From: Agarophyton chilense
Lineage: Eukaryota; Rhodophyta; Florideophyceae; Gracilariales; Gracilariaceae
Length of the DNA stretch: 64,000 bases
NCBI GenBank assembly: GCA_030374765.1
Contig: JARGXX010000021.1
Location: forward strand, 615,045 to 679,044
Reading direction: 5' to 3'
The notes beneath the pieces were generated by a model. That model made no database searches. It was given only the letters and a program-made list of their open reading frames with translations, and was not told the DNA's origin. Of this stretch, positions 55,003-64,000 are shown one piece after another. Both the position numbers and the translations under genes were made by a program. Position 1 is the stretch's first letter; the number at the start of each line of letters is the position of its first letter.

Positions 55003-55540
55003 TGAATATATTGGTGTTTTGGCATGCTGAAAAATCAATGAATTATTTGATGTCTGTGTCTGAGTTGAAAACAGTGTCGGCCAGACAAAAAATTTTAAAA
55101 ATTTTGCTGTGGCGCGGGTCAAGCAGCCAGACATGTATTTTGATTAAATCTACCGAATAGCAGGCCTCAGTACATCGCAAATGCAAGTCTGATCGAGACT
55201 AGAAAAACGCGATAGAGGGTGCCAAAAATGGAGGTTGTCCGAGACAAAACGGGTGTCTGAGACAAAACGGGTGTCTGAGACACCACGGGTGTGTACGAAC
55301 TTGTGACAGTTGCCATACCAAACTCATCTCCGGGCACTGGACTACACGTTGCACGGGCCTGTACCGCGGCTAAACACGTAGAAAGACGTGTGAGGGAGGA
55401 TCTTAGAGAAATCCAAAGTGTACAGTTGAACATGGTGGCCGCTAGATGATCTGATCTAATTTTCGAAAAGCTTCGGATTTGGGTATGTTTGGGAGGGGTT
55501 TTACAATCTGAGAAAAGGGTGTGCGGTAGACGGCAGATGA
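55003..55540. other. Unique junction between array and distal subtelomeric block
   Basis: Sequence found once in the window. It includes three tandem ~18-bp units of the type GTCTGAGACAAAACGGGT (about 55238-55290). A minus-strand ATG frame (55433-55167, 88 codons) runs through those units; no domain, unlikely to be a gene. Confidence 0.5.
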
Positions 55541-55544
55541 CTAT

Positions 55545-56440
55545 ATATATTACAGGTTGTAAGTATGGGCTGGCGCTTGGTAAAACGCGGTTGTCAGTAG
55601 CGCTTGGTAATTACATACACCAAGCGCCACGCGCTGCATTCGACGTATGTGCGATTTTGACCCCCTGGATGGAAAACGTTGTGCTGGAGAGCGCGTATGA
55701 CACATTGGCACGCTCAAAAAATCGTGGCTAATTGCGCTCAGGCGCTTCGTTCGGGTAACGTAGCGCGCGACTTGCCAGATGTTGGGGCGCAGCACCCATT
55801 TTCGCAATTTTTGCTTTTGAAAAAATCATAAATTTTAGGCGCGCTGGGCTTCCTGCCAAATCCTGCGTTTGCACATGTTTTATTGTAACATTTTTGCTGC
55901 ACAACGTGGAGGCGTGCGTCGAGTGTGGCACTCAAAGGCGCTTGGTTTCAGCCACATCTCCGCTGCACAGTCGAGCTGTGTTGTAAGCTGGATAATGTGC
56001 GAAAATTTTATCAAAAGAAAGGGTTAGGGTATGCGTTTGCGCTTGGTTCTGTGGCGATTTCGTGGAGGCAGTTGGCACATTGTCAGGCGTTTTGTATGTG
56101 CGTTTTTGGGGTCGTGTACGCGGCTGAAAAAGGTGCGTTTGCGCTTGGTTCTAGGATGGTTTCCATATCCGGCAACACTGGGGGTCGATATTCGTTGGTA
56201 TTGTCAAGTCCAATGTAGGTTGAGTGTGGTGAGTAGTAGGTCACGCGAGTGCTGGCGCCACACTCTCAGCTAAAGAGGATGCGTGCAGTGCGTTTAGTGA
56301 GGTAGGGATGATGTATGCTTAACGATGACAGGTAGATTCTTATGACGTTAAGGTTTGTCCAACAGTGGCATCGCCACTAAGTAGCTATCGGTCAGGGCCT
56401 ACAGGAGCTTACGTTTTCGTAGAGGATACCAGTGTGTACG
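55545..56440. other. Gene-poor part of the distal subtelomeric block
   Basis: Counterpart of 11290-12195, with the same short open frames. No gene supported. Confidence 0.4.
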
Positions 56441-56442
56441 GG

Positions 56443-56713
56443 CTTTTACAGGTTTCAGGGGTTTAGGGGTTTAGGGGTTTTAGGGGAAGCTTTACCTTTA
56501 TGGGATTTTGAATTTACGGAGAGGAAAACTTTGTTTAGAGGTTTTAGGGGTTTTAGAGGTTCAGGGGCTCAGAGGCTTAGGGGTTTTAGGGGAAACTTTA
56601 CCTTTATGGGATTTTTATTTACGGAGAGGAAATCATTGTTTAGGGGTTGGAGGGCTTTAGGGGTTTTAGGGGAAGCTTCACGTTTATTGAATTTTAGGGG
56701 TTTTAGGGGTCTA
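56443..56713 (+). repeat. Interstitial telomere-like repeats, distal copy
   Basis: Same arrangement as the proximal block: TTTAGGGG/TTTTAGGGG runs mixed with a ~100-bp unit containing TTTATGGGATTTT and TTTACGGAGAGGAAA. It differs from the proximal one by insertions of extra runs. Confidence 0.85.
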
Positions 56714-57209
56714 GAGTCGAGACATCAAGTTCCAGTATAGTACGAATGCGTGGTGTACAGATTGTTTGAGGGTGTACTCGATATCTGTGGTGGTTGGATA
56801 AAGTTCTGTTTTGAGTGACCTGCATTCGATAAGTGTACTGGGCTTTATGTGTGTAACTGATAGAGAGAGTAGGTTGTTTCGTTACACTGTATTTTTGAGG
56901 CGGAGTTGGCGTATTCAGGGGCTGAGGTTGAGCTGGAAATAGAGACGTTTGAAAAATGCTTGTTGCTGGATTGGGTGTAATGTAACGGTCGAATATGGGG
57001 TGTTTGGCGTTATACTTAAGTATAAAGAGGAGGACATGTGTTTTTCTATGGCAAGGAAGAGAGTTGAAAGCAAAATGGAGGAAGAAGAATGGGTGTTTAT
57101 TGTACCGGGTTGGAATCTAAAATCGTGCCTAAATGAGTGTTGTGGTTGACTTCCACCAAGCTGCAAGGCGTAGAATGTTGGGTACGGCAAAGTGGTTGTT
57201 GTGTGTTAA
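56714..57209. other. 3' flank of the distal helicase
   Basis: No supportable gene. Short frames on both strands are shared with the proximal block but look accidental. Confidence 0.4.
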
Positions 57210-60200
57210 TCAATCATGAAACATGGCGTCTATTTCAAGGTGGGGGGGTGAGGAATCTTGGGAGGATTGGGAAATGGAGTTGAACTTGGATTGCATGCGG
57301 CCGTCGAAGAGGTGGAGTGCAATTTCGGAGCGAGTTTTGGAGCATGTTCGCCACAAGACCCTTGCCAGTTGATAGAGCGAAATGAAGATGAAGTGTCTTG
57401 TTCCAAAAGTGTGCAGTTGAGAATGAGTTTTGAGTCCCTTGCAGAATCCGAGATGGCATCGGTAGCAGGTTCCTTGAGGTGATTTATCGAACCTGCAGTT
57501 GCGCGATATATGGTGCGGCGAAAAGCATCTGAAGCAACGTTGACGGGAATGGGGGCATGAATGATCGTCCGTCAAGTGCACTTGCGTTTTTTCGTGCAGC
57601 AAGCATGGCACACAGAGAGGGGCAAGTCGGCGGGAGAGCTCCTCGAAGTGTGACACGATTTGTTGCGGTGTTTTTCGTTCCAAGGTGTAAAAGAAGGTGG
57701 CAGAGTGCGACTGAGATTGAGAAGGAGCGACAGTGGGGGATTGAGTTGCAGCGGATGGATGCGTGGTTGTCAGCAACGGCGATGGGGTGGAGGTGGGGGA
57801 TCGTGGTGGACGACTGGCGTGGGGTTTGGGGCTTTGTGTTGGGCCGCCGTTGTTGTTGATGTTTTGGTTGTTTAAGGATGTTCTGTTTGATTGATTGGGA
57901 CCCTTTTTTGGCGGCGTGGGCGTTTGTGGGGAAGCGCTGGGAGACGGTGAAATGGATTGGGCGTGCTGAGAGGCAGAAGGGGAGGCGGAAACGGAGCTTC
58001 GTTCCGGGGTGGGAGAGGGGGAGACAGCTGCGATGCTATTGCAAATATCGCAATTAAGAACCGAAGGAGAGAAGAGACAGATGCCTGGTTCTTTTCCGTC
58101 CATGTGGAAATAGAGGGCGTTCCTTCGACAAACAGATTTGCATTCGACCCAATGCTGCGCTTCCAACCAACGCTCCGTGGAAAATGCTTGGTTGTATATG
58201 CAATTGGGCTCCTCAAACGCATTTGTGTTGGATGAGGACGAAGAAAGAGTTTCCGTGACGAGTTTGAAGTAGGGCTGGAAATAAATGGTGACGCAAGTGG
58301 ATGGGTTTCCATCGCGGCCGGCCCTGCCGGCCTGTTGCGCAAGGTCGCAAAGACTCGCTACTCCACCAAAGTTGAAAACCAGGCGAACATTGGGAACGTC
58401 GATGCCCGTACCAAAAGAAGAGGTGCAAACCATGAAGAGAATGTGGTTGGTTGTGGGTGCGCTGGAAGAAGGCGGAGAGTTCCAAAGGGTGTGAGCCCGG
58501 CGTTTACGAACATCAGAGAGACCAGAATGGTACAGGAGAACCGTGACAGTAGTGGATTGTTTAAGGGCACCAAAAGAAGAACGCGAAGCGGCGAGAGCTT
58601 CATGGACAGCTTCGGCAGCCGGGCGTGTTAACGAGAATATAAGAACGCGAGCTAGGGTTGTGTCACCCGACGAGTGAAGCAATCGAGCCACATGCTCTTG
58701 CATGATTGAGACGCCCAGCTGAAGCAGGTATCCAAACACATCCTGAAAGTGGCCATGAGCGGCGCGAAAGCGTGTGGCACGCGAAGTGCTGGGGGCTGAG
58801 CTTAGGTGATACACGACAAAAGAAATGTTGTTTCTTGCAGTCGAAGAAGCGTACACATGCGCGTTTGGGATGTGCAGCTGCGACAGAAGAAGGGGGCGGT
58901 CGCGCGGCGGCACTGTCGCGCTTAAAAGCACGCGAGGGATCTTTGTGGGAATATGGCCGAAGCAGTTGTGGAGGTTGGCCAAGCACGGGCGAAAGTGTTG
59001 CCATAAAAGAAATAAGTGACATTCATCGATGGCAATGCGGGCGAGGCGGTCAGCGGCGATCAGTCGCGTGGTGAACTCTGTATAAGAAGGAAGAGAAAGT
59101 CTTTCAGCGGAAAAGATGTAAATGTCGGCAAAGGAGTGCGATCCGGGAGGGGTGGGTGTACGAGAAGCACGAAGGCCGAAGAGCTGAGCGCGCAGTTCGT
59201 ATTCACTGAGCAAGGCTGTGAGAGGGGTGATGAGAACGGTGGAGTATTTGCCCTTTTCCATGAAGACGGGGAGCAGAAGAGATAGTGTTTTTCCAGATCC
59301 AGTCGGCTGGAGTAGTAGCATGTTGGAAAGCCTGTTGTACACGGCCGCTGTGTTCACAAATTGTTGGTGGGACTTGAATAAAGCGGAGTCGTTGGAAAGT
59401 GCCTGTCTTAGTGCTCGGAGCATTTCTGATGTAATATGTTCGTAGGTCACAAGCGGTTGTTGTAAGAGAGAAGCTCCACCGCGCGGTATGGCGGCTGCCA
59501 TAAAAGCAGGCGGATGTGGATTGAAAGGATGAGAGGCGGCCAGGTTTAGGTTGATTTGAGAATGGGGGATCGCAGAGCGGTCGGTGGGAGGGGACGGGGT
59601 TGGCTGCGATGTATGGATGGAGCGCTTTGGTTCAGGTGTAGGTAGAACTGTGTCACTAACCGGACGTTTTCTGTGGTGTTGTTGTTGTTGTTGTTGGGTG
59701 AGGGGAGCATTAAGAAGAAGACCGAGATACTGGTGCCATTTGCTGGACCACTCGCGATATTTGGAAAGTTGAGAGTGCTGCAAACCGGATATGTCATGTG
59801 GTGTACGAGCGTAAAGAAAAGCGGCGGTGTGCGCAGAGTGGCCCGCCTGGCCATGGGCAGTGGTCAATAGCTCTTCCAAGATGTGATCGGCTACAGAAGA
59901 TGCGGTGACATTGGAAACTGTGTTGGTCATTCCCACGGTGAAGTTTCTATAGTCGTTGAAGGATATCGGGAAACCGCGTTTGCTCAAGTGAGAGCTGATT
60001 ATCGAGCGGATGGTGTTTGCGGCATACGGAATTCCGCAGTTGGCGAACAGCATTTTCCAATGCATCTGGAAACAGTTTTCTCCGTGTAGGCAGCGGACGA
60101 TATATGCTTCAAACGGACGTATCAGAGTCAAGTACATGAGCAGAAGACGGGATGTTTGGGCATCGGGAAAGCGAGCAATCAGAGTGGCGGCCCCTTTGCT

Positions 60201-62241
60201 GTTTCGCGTTTTCATGTAACGGCAAATGAGGACAGGCGATTTGTCGATGAGCATGAGACAACGTTGAAAGTGTTGGTCGTTGTGGATACGGTATGTCTCA
60301 ATCTCTGTGCCGCGCGCAGGAGAGCCCGACGAAAGGTGTAGCGCAACCATCAGGCGTTCTTGGATTTTCTGTGCACATGAGAGCCACCTCGACAACGCAT
60401 GCGTGAACATATCGGTGCCCAAAATGTCGGTTGTGGGCAGTTGTGTGCGGGGAAAGGTACCGTTTTGCTTGCGTTGCGGAAGAAACGGAGTGTGGTCGGT
60501 GTTGGAGTTGTGGGGCATGGAAGACGTGAGACAAGTGAAAACGAAAGCCATGTTTTGTTCGATAAATGGGCGGTTGTTGAGGTTGGTAAGGAAAGAAAAG
60601 CCTGGGCTTTTGTTGAAGGAGTCGTCCTGAAGTGAGTGTAGCGCGTTTGTGAAACCGGTTGGCAGAGCGTGGCCAAGAAGCAGGTCGTTGTGAAGAGTAT
60701 GTTGTATTTCTTTGTGTAGAGTTAAAACCAAAGAGCCGACTTCTGAGAGGGCGAGGTGAGTGTCACGCACTATGCCGCAGGACGGGTGAACATCACAATT
60801 GTGGAAAGAAACAAACATTTCCTCGCGAGAGGATATGGACATTGCAAGCGTGAGTGTCTTTCTGACAAACGAAAGGGCGTTGTTGGAATCAGCGTCGATT
60901 GCCGCGTCGATGGTACGCATGCGTTCTTGAACATGAACTGTGCGTTCGGAAGCAGGGGTGGCAGGTTGCAACAGGGGAGAAGATTTGGAGAGCACGTGCA
61001 GTTCGTGTATGGCGCAGGCACAGATGCCATATTGAAGAGCGGCGAGGAGGTGCGTCACATCTGAGGCGGCTGCAAAACGAAAGGAGGTATTGTTGGGGTC
61101 GTGAGAAATGACCGTGTCGTAAGGCTCAGGCGTGCGGTCAGACGGCAAGGGGGCAGCGATAGGCGGGTTGGGGTCGGTGCTTATCACGCTTGCGCAAGCA
61201 ATGAAGTTGCGAACGGAGAGGAGATCTAAAGAGTGGTATGGCGCTAAAGATTGAAGCAAGAAGGGTTTGAGCGCGCTATGGACCGCTGGGCCATGTTGGG
61301 TTGGAGGAAAGGGGGCGGGGAGCTCACCAGAGGAAGACATGCGAATGGCATCCAACACGGAAGTAGTGTAGCAGTACATGAGGTCTGAGTCGGGTACGAG
61401 ATGAGGGAGGTTTGCCCTTGTCCTGTGAGTAAACACAAGCAAACGGGAAATGTGTGAAGCGTGACGCTTGAGGGTTTCAGTGGAGACAGTTTTAAAAGCT
61501 GTGTCGGTGCGCTTGTTGAGGCGGTCCAAGAAAGCCAGGGAGGTCCTACTAACCAAAATGTTCACCTGAGAGAGGTAGTCGAAGATGTGGTGGGTGATGG
61601 TGCTTTCAGCGGATGTGGGCGTTGTGCCAGTTCTGGATAGTTGAGCCGCCACATCCAGATGAACATGAAGCGAGTGAAGAACGATGTCAAACTTGGAAAA
61701 GGTGATGAAAGAATTCTTCTCCGAGTGGTGACGAAGCAAAGGGTCTGATTGCGAACAAGGAGCGCCGGTGTTGAACTTTTGTAAAAAGTGGTTAATGTGT
61801 TGAAGCGGGGGCTCGATGCCTTTGGCAGTCGTTGCCACTGGACGATGGGGTGGTTGGAGACAAACAGGCTGCGCCGGGGGGGTCTCAGGCCGTGCCGCAG
61901 GCGCCTGCGGAACCTGGAAAGTTTTGGACAAGCAGCCTATGGGTTGAGCATTGGTAACGGGGAATAAACGGCGACGAACGCCGCCGTACACTGTCTGCAA
62001 GGCAATACGGCCCGACGAGACGGTACGGTCAAGGTGTGGCTGGGCAACCGCAGGCGACATGTTGTGGCATTCGATCAGATGCGCTTGCAAACGAACGGGG
62101 TCGAGGTAGCAGAATTTGCAGAGCGGGCACTGATAGCCATTGTGAATGGCAATGTGTGCCAGGGGCGTGAGGAACGTAGAGGGCCCGGACACAAATTGAG
62201 CGTTGTGGTGGGGGCGATACTTTTGCCACACGGGGGCAACG
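57210..62241 (-). CDS. Telomere-linked RecQ-type helicase, intact core, 5' end lost at the telomere
   Basis: 1673-codon uninterrupted frame entering from the telomere junction. Order: one OrsD-type C2H2 finger (C35/C38/H51/H56; the first finger is lost); a tyrosine-recombinase-like region (R640 in SPARGTEI, YR at 761-762 in NDYRNFTVG, H798 in AGHSAHT, Y807); and a poly-Q/proline linker. The RecQ helicase core has Walker A GSGKT (978-982), DECH (1069-1072), SAT (1104-1106), GTGID (1274-1278) and QAGRAGRDG (1300-1308). Then come the RecQ zinc site (C1368, C1385, C1394, C1397), a low-complexity region, and a zinc knuckle CX2CX4HX4C (C1566-C1579) with more cysteines after it. Helicases of this family sit at chromosome ends in fungi, unwind DNA 3'-5', and are linked to survival without telomerase. 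The promoter and about 143 codons are missing, so expression is doubtful. Confidence 0.9.
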
Positions 62242-64000
62242 TTAGGGGTTTAGGGGTTTTAGGGGTTTTAGGGGTTTTAGGGGTTTAGGGGTTTAGGGGT
62301 TTAGGGGTTTAGGGGTTTAGGGGTTTAGGGGTTTTAGGGGTTTAGGGGTTTTAGGGGTTTTAGGGGGGGGGGGGGGGGGGGGCGGGGGGGTTTAGGGGTT
62401 TAGGGGTTTAGGGGTTTAGGGGTTTTAGGGGTTTTAGGGGTTTAGGGGTTTTAGGGGTTTAGGGGTTTAGGGGTTTTAGGGTTTAGGGGTTTAGGGGTTT
62501 AGGGCTTAGGGGTTTTAGGGGTTTAGGGGTTTTAGGGGTTTTAGGGGTTTAGGGGTTTAGGGGTTTAGGGGTTTAGGGGTTTAGGGCGTTTTAGGGGTTT
62601 AGGGGTTTTAGGGGTTTTAGGGGTTTAGGGGTTTAGGGGTTTAGGGGTTTTTAGGGGTTTTAGGGGTTTAGGGGTTTAGGGGTTTAGGGGTTTTAGGGGT
62701 TTAGGGGTTTTAGGGGTTTTAGGGGTTTAGGGGTTTTAGGGGTTTAGGGGTTTAGGGGTTTTAGGGGTTTAGGGGTTTAGGGGTTTAGGGGTTTTAGGGG
62801 TTTAGGGGGTTTAGGGGTTTTAGGGGTTTAGGGGTTTTAGGGGTTTAGGGCGTTTAGGGGTTTTAGGGCTTTAGGGGTTTAGGGGTTTAGGGGTTTTAGG
62901 GGTTTTAGGGGTTTAGGGGTTTAGGGGTTTTAGGGGTTTTAGGGGTTTTAGGGGTTTAGGGCGTTTAGGGGTTTTTAGGGGTTTTAGGGGTTTTAGGGGT
63001 TTAGGGGTTTTAGGGGTTTAGGGGTTTAGGGGTTTTAGGGGTTTAGGGGTTTAGGGGTTTTAGGGGTTTAGGGGTTTAGGGGTTTTAGGGGTTTTAGGGG
63101 TTTTAGGGGTTTAGGGGTTTTAGGGGTTTTAGGGGTTTAGGGGTTTTAGGGGTTTTAGGGGTTTTAGGGGTTTTAGGGGTTTAGGGGTTTAGGGGTTTAG
63201 GGGTTTAGGGGTTTAGGGGTTTAGGGGTTTAGGGGTTTAGGGGTTTAGGGGTTTAGGGGTTTAGGGGTTTAGGGGTTTTAGGGGTTTAGGGCTAGGGGTT
63301 TAGGGCGTTTAGGGGTTTAGGGGTTTAGGGGTTTAGGGGTTTAGGGGTTTTAGGGGTTTAGGGGTTTTAGGGGTTTAGGGGTTTAGGGGTTTAGGGGTTT
63401 AGGGGTTTAGGGCGTTTAGGGGTTTTAGGGGTTTAGGGGTTTTAGGGGTTTAGGGGTTAAGGGGTTTAGGGGTTTAGGGGTTTTAGGGGTTTTAGGGGTT
63501 TTAGGGGGTTTTAGGGGTTTAGGGGTTTAGGGTTTAGGGGTTTAGGGGGTTTAGGGGTTTAGGGGTTTTAGGGGTTTAGGGGTTTTAGGGGTTTTAGGGG
63601 TTTAGGGGTTTAGGGTTTAGGGGTTTTAGGGGTTTTAGGGGTTTAGGGGTTTAGGGGTTTAGGGGTTTTAGGGGTTTAGGGGTTTTAGGGGTTTAGGGGT
63701 TTAGGGGTTTAGGGGTTTTAGGGGTTTAAGGGGTTTTAGGGGTTTAGGGGTTTTTTAGGGGTTTAGGGGTTTTAGGGGTTTAGGGGTTTAGGGGTTTTAG
63801 GGGTTTAGGGGTTTTAGGGGTTTTAGGGGGTTTTAGGGGTTTAGGGGTTTAGGGGTTTAGGGCGTTTAGGGGTTTAGGGGTTTTAGGGGTTTTAGGGGTT
63901 TAGGGGTTTTAGGGGTTTAAGGGGTTTAGGGGTTTAGGGCGTTTAGGGGTTTTAGGGGTTTAGGGCGTTTTAGGGGTTTAGGGGTTTAGGGGTTTAGGGG
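62242..64000 (+). repeat. Telomere
   Basis: About 1.76 kb of TTTAGGGG and TTTTAGGGG units in irregular order, with rare variants (TTTAGGGCG, TTTTTAGGGG, TTTAGGG). The G-rich strand reads 5'->3' to the window end, as expected for a right chromosome terminus. It starts directly inside helicase coding sequence. Confidence 0.97.
62363..62390 (+). repeat. Long G-run inside the telomere (G20-C-G7)
   Basis: A single G homopolymer interrupts the regular repeats about 120 bp from the telomere start. It may be real slippage or a read or assembly artefact. Confidence 0.7.

Larger units (their letters stand above)
55541..62241. repeat. Distal copy of the ~6.7-kb segmental duplication, cut by the telomere
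   Basis: Matches 11288-17942 in direct orientation. It differs by point changes and small indels, and ends at GGGGGCAACG, where the telomere repeat replaces the rest of the module. Confidence 0.95.

Overview
The window is the right-hand end of a eukaryotic nuclear chromosome. The last 1.76 kb (62242-64000) is G-rich telomeric repeat, a mixture of TTTAGGGG and TTTTAGGGG units running 5'->3' toward the window end. The longest ORF (1673 codons) is uninterrupted, so the genome is intron-poor or these genes are intronless. I cannot name the lineage. The telomere unit is not the common TTAGGG. The subtelomeric helicase has the layout known from fungal telomere-linked RecQ helicases (OrsD-type zinc fingers, recombinase-like middle, RecQ core). 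A fungus, or an intron-poor alga or protist that shares the family, would fit.

Left region (1-11.3 kb): decaying mobile-element-like genes. A crypton-like tyrosine recombinase gene (+ strand) is split by an in-frame TGA. It is followed by a convergent Ulp1/SENP-type cysteine protease gene (- strand) with a TAA between its catalytic halves, an unknown minus-strand ORF, three tandem copies of a ~345-bp repeat, and an unknown acidic-tailed gene with two in-frame TGAs and a frameshift.

Proximal subtelomeric module (11.3-22.9 kb): interstitial telomere-like repeats, then three minus-strand genes. In transcription order these are an unknown 309-aa protein, a bacterial-type N6/N4 DNA methyltransferase fused to a SET domain, and a telomere-linked RecQ helicase that is now a pseudogene.

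Tandem array (22950-55002): six ~3.88-kb segments, each carrying a gene with an AT-hook-like motif and a ParB/sulfiredoxin-like domain. They are separated by 592- or 631-bp spacers. Every junction is marked by the same 145-bp foldback (inverted-repeat) element, 17 copies in all. A seventh gene segment is cut after 137 bp. All six genes share an in-frame TAG and a frame change, and carry a poly-G tract of different length in each copy.

Distal module (55541-62241): a second direct copy of the proximal module, about 44.25 kb away, including an intact helicase ORF. Its first ~143 codons have been replaced by telomere repeat: the chromosome end sits inside the helicase gene.

Taken together, the right 53 kb looks like a chromosome-end module of helicase, methyltransferase-SET and ParB-like foldback array that was duplicated in direct orientation and then truncated and healed by telomere addition. 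Functional cooperation of the proteins is inference. No tRNA, rRNA or CRISPR array was seen.
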